From Streptococcus infantis SPAR10 (GTDB taxonomy: Bacteria; Bacillota; Bacilli; Lactobacillales; Streptococcaceae), in contig NZ_ALCH01000004.1 in NCBI RefSeq assembly GCF_000279535.1, forward strand, positions 131,501 through 195,500: 64,000 bases of DNA, in the 5' to 3' direction. Positions 29,627 to 37,522 of the stretch are shown here, in pieces; within the stretch, counting starts at the first letter, position 1; every line of letters begins with the position of its first letter. The position numbers and the translations under genes were made by a program. A model generated the notes under the pieces. The model worked only from the letters and a program-made list of their open reading frames with translations, did not search any database and had not been told where the DNA came from.

Positions 29627-31066
29627 CTAACGCTTAGACCAGGTTCGCTTCATAAAGAGTAATATGATTGGATAAATTTCAAGACGTCCTGCAATCATTG
29701 CAAAGGATAGGAGGAGTTTTGAAAATGGACTAAAAATTGAGAAACTTGCAGTTGTTCCGAGAATTGGGCCGATGTTGTTAAAGCAACTGAAAACGGCACT
29801 CGTAACAATCATTAAATTGTCAGCATCTAAACTGATAATGAATATTAAGCTGAGTAGAATCATGACGTAAACTACAAAGTACTTGAGAATCTTGTGCTGG
29901 GTATCCTTATCAATGACCGTTTGGTTAACATGGAGAGTTAAAACACGGTGAGGGGATATAGTAGACAAAAATTGATTTTTAGCAATTTTAGCTAGAATAA
30001 CTCCACGCATCACTTTGAGACCACCAGCAGTAGATCCAGCAGAACCACCAATCGCCATCAACATCAGTAGGATATACTGAGAAAACAAAGGCCAATTGGT
30101 TATGTTTCCGTAACCGAAACCAGTTGTAGTGATGATATTAGAAACTTGGAAGAAGGCCATCTCAAAACTTTGTGAAACGCCACTATAAAGGTGGAGTGTA
30201 TTGAGAGTAATTAAGCCGGTAGAAACGACGACAATCAAGAGATAAGCACGAAGCTCCTCATCGAAAAAGAATTCCTTGACTCGACGAAGCATGAGATAGT
30301 AGTAGAGGTTGAAGTTGACACCAAACATCAAGACCCCAACACTCGTCAGATAGGTAATGAGAGAACTATTATAGTGGGCGATTCCATCATTGTAAACAGT
30401 GAAACCACCAGTCCCAGCAGTTCCCATAGCGATGACAAAACTATCGTAGAGTGGCATCCCAGCAAGGTAATAAATAATTACAAAGAGGGCAAACATAGCC
30501 AGGTAGAGGATATAAAGAATTTGAGCTGTATTTTTTAGCTTAGATACAACCTTACCAAATACTGGTCCAGGAACCTCTGCCTTCATAACCTCTAAGTGAC
30601 TGTTTTTTGCATTGTCCATGATAGCTAGGGCAAAAACCAGCACCCCCATCCCTCCGATAAGGTGAGTAAAACTCCTCCAAAATAGAAGGGAACGGCTTAA
30701 GACAGAAACATCATTTAAAATGGTTGCTCCCGTTGTTGTGAAGCCAGAACTAATCTCAAAGAAGGCGTCTATCATATTGGGAATTTGTCCTGAAAAGACA
30801 AATGGAAGGGCACCAAAGAATGACCAGAGAATCCAACAGAGAGCTACAATTAAGACCCCTTCTTTTGCATAGATTCGCTGTTTTTTAGGCTTACTGATAA
30901 TTCCCAGAAGACCTAGAACAACAAGGATTCCGATGGTAGAGAAAAGAGCTGTAAAAACTTGACTCGATTCTCGATAATAAAGAGCAATGCTAACTGGAAC
31001 TAAGAGTAGACCAGCCTCGATCAAGAGTAGCTTTGCAAGAAGAAATCGTACCATACTTCTATTCAT
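29627..31066 (-). CDS. trkH: Trk/Ktr potassium uptake channel subunit TrkH
   Basis: 479-residue K+ translocating subunit with four repeated M1-P-M2 units. The four filter segments are readable: SGFTTTGATIL, GTAGTGGFTVYN, NIITTTGFGYGN and CFNNIGPILG. The intramembrane gate loop GGSAGSTAGG precedes the third repeat. Works with the TrkA encoded four bases upstream. Confidence 0.94.
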   Translation of the reverse strand: MNRSMVRFLLAKLLLIEAGLLLVPVSIALYYRESSQVFTALFSTIGILVVLGLLGIISKPKKQRIYAKEGVLIVALCWILWSFFGALPFVFSGQIPNMIDAFFEISSGFTTTGATILNDVSVLSRSLLFWRSFTHLIGGMGVLVFALAIMDNAKNSHLEVMKAEVPGPVFGKVVSKLKNTAQILYILYLAMFALFVIIYYLAGMPLYDSFVIAMGTAGTGGFTVYNDGIAHYNSSLITYLTSVGVLMFGVNFNLYYYLMLRRVKEFFFDEELRAYLLIVVVSTGLITLNTLHLYSGVSQSFEMAFFQVSNIITTTGFGYGNITNWPLFSQYILLMLMAIGGSAGSTAGGLKVMRGVILAKIAKNQFLSTISPHRVLTLHVNQTVIDKDTQHKILKYFVVYVMILLSLIFIISLDADNLMIVTSAVFSCFNNIGPILGTTASFSIFSPFSKLLLSFAMIAGRLEIYPIILLFMKRTWSKR

Positions 31067-31069
31067 AGC

Positions 31070-32419
31070 TTACCTCTCTAACAGATCATAGATCTTGGTG
31101 ATATTTGATAATAGTGTGATGACAACTAACTTATCACCGACTTGAAGGCTATCTTCACCTGTGGGGAAGATTGTTTTTCCATTGCGAATAATAGCAGCAA
31201 TTAAAATATCTTTTTTGAGTTTCAATTGAGACAAAGGTTTACCAGTCATCTTGTTAGCTTCCTTGATAAGGAATTGAAGAGTCTCAACCTGTCCATTTGC
31301 TAGGTGGTGCATCGCTTGAAGATCTGAATATTGGGCATTGGCACGACCATGGATAAAGTGCATAATCGTATCAACAGCGATGGTTTTTGGTGTGATGATA
31401 CTAGAAAACTCAGGCGCATGGATAATCTCTAAGAGACTAGTTCGATTGACCTTAGTGATGTTTTTCTGAACACCCACACTATCCAAGAACATAGATGTAA
31501 TAATGTTTTCTTCGTCAACTCCAGTAAGGGTTGCGACCGCATCGTAGTGTTGGGCACTTTCTTCTAGGAGAATATCTTTTGCAGTTCCGTCCCCTTGTAC
31601 AATATAGAGTTTTGGATATTTTTGACTGAAAAAGGCAGCTCTTTCAGGATTGACCTCAATAACCTTGGTATCGATACGACTGTCTTTTAACATACCTAAG
31701 AGATAGTAAGCAATTTTCCCAGCTCCTATGATGAGTAAACTCTTAACAACTCTGGACTTAATATAGTTGTGGAAGAGCATCATATCGACACGATGTCCTG
31801 TCACAAAGATACGGTCTTTATCTTCTAAAATCATATCTCCACTAGGAATCATGAGTTTGTGGTCGCGTTCGATAGCACAGACAATAACATTGCCAAACTT
31901 TTTACGGAAATCAGCAATAGACATCTGACAAATATTACTGAAATTTCGTACCTTGAATTCCATTAAGCTGACTAATCCACCTGCAAAACGCTCAACAGAA
32001 AGAGCATTGGGGAAGTCTATAATATTAGCGATAGCACGAGCTGCTAGGAGTTCAGGGTTTACAATGAGTGAAAATCCAAGAATATTTTTTTCTTTAAAGT
32101 AAGGGTTGGAATATTCAGGATTTCGTACACGAACAATGGTTTCCTTTGCTCCCATTTTTTTGGCTAAAACAGCCGAAACCATATTGACTTCGTCGTATTG
32201 AGTCATGGCAATGAAAATATCACAATCTTGAACATTGGCTGCTTCTAACATAGCAAAGTCAGCTCCGTTACCTGCGATTCCCATAATATCAAAACGGCTG
32301 GTCAAGTATTTTAGAACAGTTTCGTTCTGTTCAATTAAGACAACATCATGGTTGTCAGCAACCAGTGAACGACAGAGGGCAGAACCTACTTTTCCCCCTC
32401 CGACAAGAATAATCTTCAT
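31070..32419 (-). CDS. trkA: Trk potassium uptake regulatory subunit TrkA
   Basis: 449-residue cytoplasmic gating subunit made of two tandem RCK_N/RCK_C halves: first nucleotide site MKIILVGGGKVGSAL (1-15), second LIIGAGKIAYYLL (near 228). Double-RCK TrkA rather than the single-RCK KtrA. Operon order trkA-trkH. Confidence 0.94.
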   Translation of the reverse strand: MKIILVGGGKVGSALCRSLVADNHDVVLIEQNETVLKYLTSRFDIMGIAGNGADFAMLEAANVQDCDIFIAMTQYDEVNMVSAVLAKKMGAKETIVRVRNPEYSNPYFKEKNILGFSLIVNPELLAARAIANIIDFPNALSVERFAGGLVSLMEFKVRNFSNICQMSIADFRKKFGNVIVCAIERDHKLMIPSGDMILEDKDRIFVTGHRVDMMLFHNYIKSRVVKSLLIIGAGKIAYYLLGMLKDSRIDTKVIEVNPERAAFFSQKYPKLYIVQGDGTAKDILLEESAQHYDAVATLTGVDEENIITSMFLDSVGVQKNITKVNRTSLLEIIHAPEFSSIITPKTIAVDTIMHFIHGRANAQYSDLQAMHHLANGQVETLQFLIKEANKMTGKPLSQLKLKKDILIAAIIRNGKTIFPTGEDSLQVGDKLVVITLLSNITKIYDLLER

Positions 32420-32685
32420 AGTTAGTTAACCTACTTTTTCAATATGTCTCTATCATACCTTTTTTTAGAAAAAAATGCACTCAACAACCGACTGTTTCCT
32501 TCTTTAATAAAGGGATTAGGGGAATTCGAATAAATATTTTGCTTTAAACATCATATGCTTATGAAAAAAACTTGTTCAGAAAATTCTTAATCTATGTAAA
32601 TTCTATGATATTGCTTGCTGAAAGTTGAAATTTTAACTTTTGTAAATATGCTTGTAAAAAAAATGAAAAAATCAAGTCATTTCTA
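32420..32685. other. AT-rich intergenic region between trkA and the trmL promoter
   Basis: No gene and no clear repeat seen. It should contain the trkA promoter on the minus strand, but only a weak TATGAT-like -10 is visible. A 12/15 match to the CodY box (around 32573-32588) is too weak to call. Confidence 0.4.
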
Positions 32686-32713
32686 TTGACAATCAGGCTG
32701 AAAGTGTTATACT
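32686..32713 (+). promoter_or_regulatory. Promoter of the trmL leader
   Basis: Perfect TTGACA (32686-32691), 16 bases, TATACT (32708-32713). Confidence 0.85.
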
Positions 32714-32822
32714 AAAAAAGTAGTTTCGCTGATTTACTTCAAACCTGTTGTGAGGTAAGTTAACGATGCCTTAACCACGCTGTTTGCTGAGCTTGACTCC
32801 GGGCAGTGTGGCTATTTTTTTG
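32714..32822 (+). ncRNA. Candidate 23S-methyl RNA motif leader of trmL
   Basis: The 5' leader of the rRNA/tRNA methylase-like gene is about 130 bases and contains an intrinsic terminator: CCACGCTG (32775-32782) with CAGTGTGG (32804-32811) and seven T's (32815-32821). Upstream bases (CCTGTTGTGAGG and neighbours) can form a further stem. Rfam describes a 23S-methyl RNA motif in Lactobacillales, upstream of genes annotated as 23S rRNA methyltransferases, whose last stem is a terminator; position, order and terminator fit. The match is by context, not by covariance search. Confidence 0.6.
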
Positions 32823-32844
32823 CACTAGTGAGAGGAAGCAAGGC

Positions 32845-33348
32845 ATGGCCAATCATATTGTATTGTTTGAACCACAAATTCCACAAAATACGGGAAATAT
32901 TGCACGAACCTGTGCGGCGACGAATGCGCCCCTTCATATTATCAAACCGATGGGCTTTCCGATTGATGATCGTAAAATGAAGCGAGCCGGGCTAGACTAT
33001 TGGGACAAACTTGAGATCTATTTTTATGATAGTTTAGATGAATTTATGAAAAAAATGGATGGTCAAGTCTACTTGATTTCCAAGTTTGCAGAAAAGGTCT
33101 ATTCAGATGCTGACTTCACGATAAAAGGAAACCATTATTTTCTTTTTGGACGTGAAGATAAAGGTTTGCCTGAGGAATTTATGCGGGAACATCCTGAAAA
33201 AGCTCTCAGAATTCCTATGAATGATGAACATGTTCGTAGCCTCAATGTATCCAATACAGTATGTATGATTGTCTATGAGGCCCTTCGTCAACAAAATTTT
33301 GCGGGTCTCGAACTGGTTCATACTTACGAAACGGATAAGTTGAAATAA
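32845..33348 (+). CDS. trmL: tRNA (cytidine/uridine-2'-O-)-methyltransferase TrmL
   Basis: SPOUT-class methylase for the wobble base 34 of tRNA-Leu. 167 residues beginning [23 protein letters not shown], with [12 protein letters not shown] and the knot motif [23 protein letters not shown]. The frame extends upstream to 32806, but that would start in the terminator loop; ATG 32845 has GAGAGGAAG. Older annotations call this family SpoU rRNA methylase. Confidence 0.93.
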   Translation: MANHIVLFEPQIPQNTGNIARTCAATNAPLHIIKPMGFPIDDRKMKRAGLDYWDKLEIYFYDSLDEFMKKMDGQVYLISKFAEKVYSDADFTIKGNHYFLFGREDKGLPEEFMREHPEKALRIPMNDEHVRSLNVSNTVCMIVYEALRQQNFAGLELVHTYETDKLK

Positions 33349-33368
33349 ACACTGATAAGAGATAAAAT

Positions 33369-33399
33369 GCTTGCGCTTGCAAGCTTTTTTTGTTATCAT
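33369..33399 (+). promoter_or_regulatory. trmL terminator overlapping the ribU promoter
   Basis: GCTTGC (33369-33374), loop GCTT, GCAAGC (33379-33384), then seven T's make a terminator. The same bases hold TTGCGC (33371-33376), a 17-base spacer and TATCAT (33394-33399) with an extended TG, the likely start for the FMN riboswitch transcript. Confidence 0.7.
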
Positions 33400-33401
33400 T
33401 A

Positions 33402-33617
33402 GAAGGTCTTCAGGGCAGGGTGTGATTCCCGACCGGCGGTAAATTTGACTAGCTATTTTAGCATTCTCTTCGTTGTCTTGTCTCGATATACTTTAAGTAT
33501 TATCTTCGACTGCGACGTCTAGATAAATCTAAAATATCTTAGCCAAATAAGTCCGCGAGCGCAAGCTGATGTGGTGAGATTCCACAACCGACAGTATAGT
33601 CTGGATGGGAGAAGACG
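33402..33617 (+). ncRNA. FMN riboswitch (RFN element) of ribU
   Basis: Conserved RFN blocks are all present: AGGTCTTCAGGGCAGGG, GATTCCCGACCGGCGGT (33424-33440), AGTCCGCGAGC (33550-33560), GTGAGATTCCAC and CTGGATGGGAGAAGA. FMN binding should reduce ribU expression. One variable arm (33441-33549) is about 109 bases, much longer than usual, and is mostly self-complementary. A possible weak terminator (AACC/GGTT with six T's) lies near 33660-33696. Confidence 0.95.
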
Positions 33618-33768
33618 AAAGGATAGCTTTGTCTATTCTGCTTCATTATAATAGAAATAAAACCAGTTTCTTTGTAAGCTTAGGTTGTTTTTTGAGATAG
33701 TTAAGAGAGTAGATAGAGAGAAACTTTCCAACTTCTTCTGATTTTATAGAAAATTGGAGGAACCTGTT

Positions 33769-34332
33769 ATGACAAACACACGTCGACTTTCGACCATTGC
33801 AATTTTATCAGCACTTTCATTTGTGTTGATGTACTTTGACTTTCCGCTTCTACCGGCGGCACCCTTCTTAAGGATTGAGTTCAGTATCTTACCAGTTCTT
33901 GTAGGTTTGGTAGTCTTGGATTTACCAGCGGCTTTAGGAGTACTATTCCTTCGGTCTTTGTTGAAAATCCTTTTGAACAATCAAGGAGTTAGTACCTACA
34001 TTGGTTTGCCGATGAATATCGTAGCCTTAGGAGTCTTTGTTCTTGCTTTTGGTCTGATTTGGAAAAAAGAGCGTACAACCATGCGTTTTGTCCTAGCTTC
34101 ATTAGCAGGGACGATTGGTCTTACTTTAGCCATGTTAGTTCTAAACTACGTTTATGCTGTACCTTTGTACGCAAAATTTGCTAACTTCGATATAGAGAAT
34201 AATCTAGGACTTAGTAATTACTTGTTGGCAATGGTCTTACCATTTAATTTGATTGAAGGAGTCATCTTTGCCATCTCATTCTGGTTATTATTTGTCCTCT
34301 TGAAACCAACTTTGAAATACTATGAAAGATAA
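33769..34332 (+). CDS. ribU: Riboflavin ECF transporter S component RibU
   Basis: 187-residue membrane substrate-binding component for riboflavin of an energy-coupling-factor transporter; the ATPases EcfA/A' and EcfT would come from elsewhere. About six helices; N-terminal signature TRRLSTIAILSALSFVLMYFDFPL is typical of RibU. A TTG at 33754 overlaps the GGAGG site, so ATG 33769 is the start. Controlled by the FMN riboswitch directly upstream. Confidence 0.95.
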   Translation: MTNTRRLSTIAILSALSFVLMYFDFPLLPAAPFLRIEFSILPVLVGLVVLDLPAALGVLFLRSLLKILLNNQGVSTYIGLPMNIVALGVFVLAFGLIWKKERTTMRFVLASLAGTIGLTLAMLVLNYVYAVPLYAKFANFDIENNLGLSNYLLAMVLPFNLIEGVIFAISFWLLFVLLKPTLKYYER

Positions 34333-34972
34333 ACAAACATATTTAACAAAGGGCTCTTTTGCCCTTTTACTATTTGTAATTCTGGGTTATGTCGTTAAGT
34401 TTTATCCAGAACAATTGATACCATTTGATTCGTCTATCCAGACAGCAATCCGTGGAGATTTACCAGCTATATTAACAACTATCTTTCGGGGAATTACTCG
34501 TCTGATTGACTTACCAATCGTTATTTCTTGGACAATTCTATTGACTGTTATTTTTTATCTGAAAAAGTGGAAGTCAGAAAGCCTTTTAGTAGCTGGCAAT
34601 CTTAGTTTGGCTGGAATTTTAATTGTGTCCTTAAAACACCTCTATCAGCGTCCCCGACCTGAAATTTTACACTTGGTTGAAGAAAAAGGATTTTCTTTCC
34701 CTAGTGGTCACTCGCTAGCAGTAACCCTCTTAATCGGTTCTCTAATTATCATTGTGGGACAGAGAGTGAAAGATAGGACTGTAAAGCTCATTCTCCAGAT
34801 TTTACTGGGAATCTATCTAGTAAGTGTAATCATTTCCAGAGTCTATCTGGGAGTTCATTACCCATCAGATGTTCTTGCCAGTCTCTGTCTGGGTCTTGGA
34901 ATTCTATTCATTGAATTTCCATTTTATGACAAACTTCGCTTTCAATGGCGCTTTACAGGCAAACAAAAGTAG
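34322..34972 (+). CDS. PAP2-family membrane phosphatase
   Basis: 216 residues, about six helices, with the three acid-phosphatase motifs KHLYQRPRPE (near 105), FPSGHSLAV (near 132) and SRVYLGVHYPSDVLAS (near 182). It overlaps ribU by 11 bases, so it is probably under FMN-riboswitch control. Candidate substrates are phosphatidic acid, undecaprenyl-diphosphate or another lipid phosphate; the sequence does not decide. Confidence 0.88.
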   Translation: MKDKQTYLTKGSFALLLFVILGYVVKFYPEQLIPFDSSIQTAIRGDLPAILTTIFRGITRLIDLPIVISWTILLTVIFYLKKWKSESLLVAGNLSLAGILIVSLKHLYQRPRPEILHLVEEKGFSFPSGHSLAVTLLIGSLIIIVGQRVKDRTVKLILQILLGIYLVSVIISRVYLGVHYPSDVLASLCLGLGILFIEFPFYDKLRFQWRFTGKQK

Positions 34973-34997
34973 TTATTAACTCTTCTTGAGGAGAAAA

Positions 34998-35417
34998 ATG
35001 GAAGTCAAGATAAAAAATCTTCATCCAACTCAACTATACTTATCAGAAAAGAAGTTGCAAGATATCCAGATGCTTTATCAGTCGGCTGAAATCATCAATA
35101 TGGATCCAATCAGTGTTCTTGCATTTGGAGATCGCTTGCTAATTACAGATGGGCATCACAGAGCTTACCAAGCTTTGTTAGCAGGTAAAAATACGATTTC
35201 TGCTGAGTGGGATAAAGATGGTGGTGATGAAATCTATCATCTCTATGCGCAAGCTTGCGAGGAAAGAAAGATATACTCTATTCTGGATTTAAAAAATCGT
35301 ATCTTAGCCCAAGATGAGTATGAAGCAAAATGGTACAACTGGTGTGATGGTTTTAATCAGGCAGCGGAGCTAGTATTAGGAGTAGAAAATGATGACAAAA
35401 ATCATTCAGATAGATGA
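34998..35417 (+). CDS. ParB-like nuclease-domain small protein
   Basis: 139 residues. Contains DGHHRAYQALLAG (near 52-64), the ParB/Srx-fold signature in which an Arg/His pair binds nucleotide, preceded by ISVLAFGDRLLI. There is no helix-turn-helix half, so it is not a partition protein. ATG 34998 has GAGGAG; a Met 12 bases upstream is less well placed. It overlaps the next reading frame by 29 bases. Function unknown. Confidence 0.7.
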   Translation: MEVKIKNLHPTQLYLSEKKLQDIQMLYQSAEIINMDPISVLAFGDRLLITDGHHRAYQALLAGKNTISAEWDKDGGDEIYHLYAQACEERKIYSILDLKNRILAQDEYEAKWYNWCDGFNQAAELVLGVENDDKNHSDR

Positions 35418-35876
35418 TTCCCTACGTCTAGTTCCTTATTTTTAGCAGATCATCAGGATGCAGCTTTGGCCTGGTATCAAGATGTGGATTTGGTTGAATT
35501 TGTAGATGGAGTCAGAAGCCCCTATAATGTAGAAAAATTGAATGCTATGTATTCCTATTTAGAAAAACACGGGGATTTGTTTTGGATTGAGTTTAGAGAA
35601 AAGGGAGAGTGGTTTCCAATTGGGGATGTAACCTTATCTCAGGAGAATCTTCCTATTGTGATTGGCAATCCGACTTATCAACATCAAGGAATTGGACGCA
35701 AGGTATTGAAGACTTTGATTGATCTAGCTCGGAAAAAGGGTTGGAAACAATTGAAAGTTCAAGAAATCTATGATTTCAATTATGCCTCCAGACGATGTTT
35801 TGAGTCCCTTGGATTTGTGGAAAGTGGAAGTACTGAAAAAGGGAAAAGCCTGCTCTTAAAACTGGATTCCTACTAA
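35389..35876 (+). pseudogene. GNAT-family N-acetyltransferase, frameshifted
   Basis: Translation from ATG 35389 (after TAGGAG) gives MMTKIIQIDDSLRLVPYF and then TAG at 35443-35445. The rest continues in another frame from about 35446 to the TAA at 35876: LADHQDAALAWYQDVDLVEF, then the acetyl-CoA loop YQHQGIGRKVL and YDFNYASRRCFESLGF. Adding one T to the five-T run at 35439-35443 restores one open frame. So this is a single-base deletion in a homopolymer: a recent pseudogene, a phase-variable site or a sequencing error. Confidence 0.85.
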
Positions 35877-35894
35877 ACTTTATTATTTCTTATA

Positions 35895-35919
35895 ATCGCT
35901 CAAAACAGAGCGGTTTTTT
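35895..35919 (+). terminator. Terminator after the acetyltransferase remnant
   Basis: CGCTC (35897-35901) with GAGCG (35908-35912) plus flanking pairs, then six T's. Confidence 0.78.
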
Positions 35920-36000
35920 GTTTGTAGTTCAGAACTCTTTCACGAAAGAAATAATAGCCAAATTCAGTAATAAAATTTCTCTAAAAATAGAATTTTTCTC

Positions 36001-36093
36001 TTGCATTTGAGATAGATTAGTGTATAATAGTAGGGTATGTGTAAAACATACTTGTGGGAGGTAAAAATCTCTAAATTACCGCCAAAACCACAA
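36001..36093 (+). promoter_or_regulatory. rplK-rplA promoter and probable L1 autoregulatory leader
   Basis: TTGCAT (36001-36006), 16 bases, TATAAT (36023-36028). The leader folds into TTGTGG...CCACAA (36052-36057 with 36088-36093) enclosing GGAGGTAA...TTACCGCC, an asymmetric two-part helix like the L1-binding sites that control L11 operons. Confidence 0.7.
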
Positions 36094-36107
36094 AGGAGGA
36101 TTTAAAA

Positions 36108-36533
36108 ATGGCTAAAAAAGTCGAAAAACTTGTAAAATTGCAAATCCCTGCTGGTAAAGCTACACCAGCTCCACCGGTTGGACCTGCTCTTGGTCAAGCT
36201 GGTATCAACATCATGGGATTCACAAAAGAGTTCAACGCTCGTACAGCTGATCAAGCTGGTATGATCATTCCAGTTGTTATCTCAGTATACGAAGATAAAT
36301 CATTTACTTTCGTTACTAAAACACCACCAGCTGCTGTTCTTTTGAAAAAAGCTGCAGGTGTTGAAAAAGGATCAGGTACACCTAACAAAACTAAAGTTGC
36401 TACAGTTACTCGTGCACAAGTACAAGAAATTGCAGAAACTAAGATGCCAGATTTGAACGCTGCAAACATTGAGTCTGCAATGCGTATGATCGAAGGTACT
36501 GCTCGTTCTATGGGATTCACTGTTGTTGACTAA
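36108..36533 (+). CDS. rplK: 50S ribosomal protein L11
   Basis: 141 residues, full length. [25 protein letters not shown] at the N-terminal domain is the invariant L11 segment that binds the GTPase-associated centre; [17 protein letters not shown] follows in the rRNA-binding domain. Start preceded by AAAGGAGG. Confidence 0.98.
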   Translation: MAKKVEKLVKLQIPAGKATPAPPVGPALGQAGINIMGFTKEFNARTADQAGMIIPVVISVYEDKSFTFVTKTPPAAVLLKKAAGVEKGSGTPNKTKVATVTRAQVQEIAETKMPDLNAANIESAMRMIEGTARSMGFTVVD

Positions 36534-36629
36534 TCAATAACTTCCCTATATAACCCGCAAGACTTCATCATTTCGAGAAGTGACGTGGGAGATGAAAATC
36601 GATTGAACCACTTACAAGGAGAATAGAAA

Positions 36630-37319
36630 ATGGCTAAAAAAAGCAAACAACTTCGTGCTGCTCTTGAGAAAATCGACAGCACAAAAGCATACAGCGTAGA
36701 AGAAGCTGTAGCTCTTGCAAAAGAAACTAACTTTGCAAAATTTGACGCAACTGTAGAAGTTGCATACAACCTGAACATCGACGTGAAAAAAGCTGACCAA
36801 CAAATCCGTGGAGCAATGGTATTGCCAAACGGTACTGGTAAAACAGCTCGCGTTCTTGTATTTGCACGTGGTGCAAAAGCTGAAGAAGCTAAAGCTGCTG
36901 GTGCAGACTTCGTTGGTGAAGACGACCTTGTTGCTAAAATCAACGACGGTTGGTTGGACTTCGACGTAGTTATCGCTACACCTGACATGATGGCTCTTGT
37001 TGGACGTCTTGGACGTGTCCTTGGACCACGTAACTTGATGCCAAACCCTAAAACTGGTACTGTAACAATGGATGTTGCTAAAGCAGTTGAAGAGTCTAAA
37101 GGTGGTAAAATTACTTACCGTGCTGACCGTGCAGGTATCGTACAAGCTATCATCGGTAAAGTTTCATTTGAAGCTGACAAGTTAGTAGAAAACTTCAAAG
37201 CATTCAACGAAACAATCCAAAAAGCTAAACCAGCTACTGCTAAAGGAACTTACGTAACAAGCTTGACAATCACAACTACTCAAGGTGTTGGTATCAAGGT
37301 TGACGTTAACTCACTTTAA
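36630..37319 (+). CDS. rplA: 50S ribosomal protein L1
   Basis: 229 residues; the L1 stalk protein and likely translational repressor of this operon. Contains [18 protein letters not shown] and ends [15 protein letters not shown]. Preceded by AAGGAG. A 177-residue antisense frame on the minus strand is a shadow. Confidence 0.98.
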   Translation: MAKKSKQLRAALEKIDSTKAYSVEEAVALAKETNFAKFDATVEVAYNLNIDVKKADQQIRGAMVLPNGTGKTARVLVFARGAKAEEAKAAGADFVGEDDLVAKINDGWLDFDVVIATPDMMALVGRLGRVLGPRNLMPNPKTGTVTMDVAKAVEESKGGKITYRADRAGIVQAIIGKVSFEADKLVENFKAFNETIQKAKPATAKGTYVTSLTITTTQGVGIKVDVNSL

Positions 37320-37332
37320 TTAGTAAATAATC

Positions 37333-37367
37333 AAAAGGTTGGGACAATTTGTCTCAACCTTTTTTCT
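37333..37367 (+). terminator. Terminator of rplK-rplA
   Basis: AAAAGGTTGGGAC (37333-37345) with GTCTCAACCTTTT (37351-37363), then T's. The AGGTTG/CAACCT core resembles the terminator after rnpB. Confidence 0.9.
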
Positions 37368-37430
37368 ATTAAAAGGTAAAAATACATATAAACTTTCTAA
37401 TCTATTTGATAGTGTAAAGTATCTAGATAG

Positions 37431-37485
37431 AAAATTCAGAAAATTGTTTCTTTTGTCTTGAAAATTTTTGAAAAAATGGTATTAT
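37431..37485 (+). promoter_or_regulatory. CodY box and promoter of ilvB
   Basis: AAAATTCAGAAAATT (37431-37445) matches the CodY consensus AATTTTCWGAAAATT at 13 of 15 positions. Then TTGAAA (37458-37463), 16 bases, TATTAT (37480-37485) with an extended TG. CodY would repress when branched-chain amino acids are plentiful. Confidence 0.78.
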
Positions 37486-37522
37486 AGAAACAAGTCATTT
37501 TAAGAGAAGAGAAAGGGGAACG

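Noticed and set aside
32573-32588. CodY box upstream of trmL
   Set aside because: Only about 12 of 15 matches and far from the promoter; likely chance in AT-rich DNA.
36612-37145. 177-residue open frame antisense to rplA
   Set aside because: Cys/Ser/Phe-rich translation typical of the complement of an Ala/Lys/Glu-rich gene; no ribosome site; rplA on the other strand is certain.
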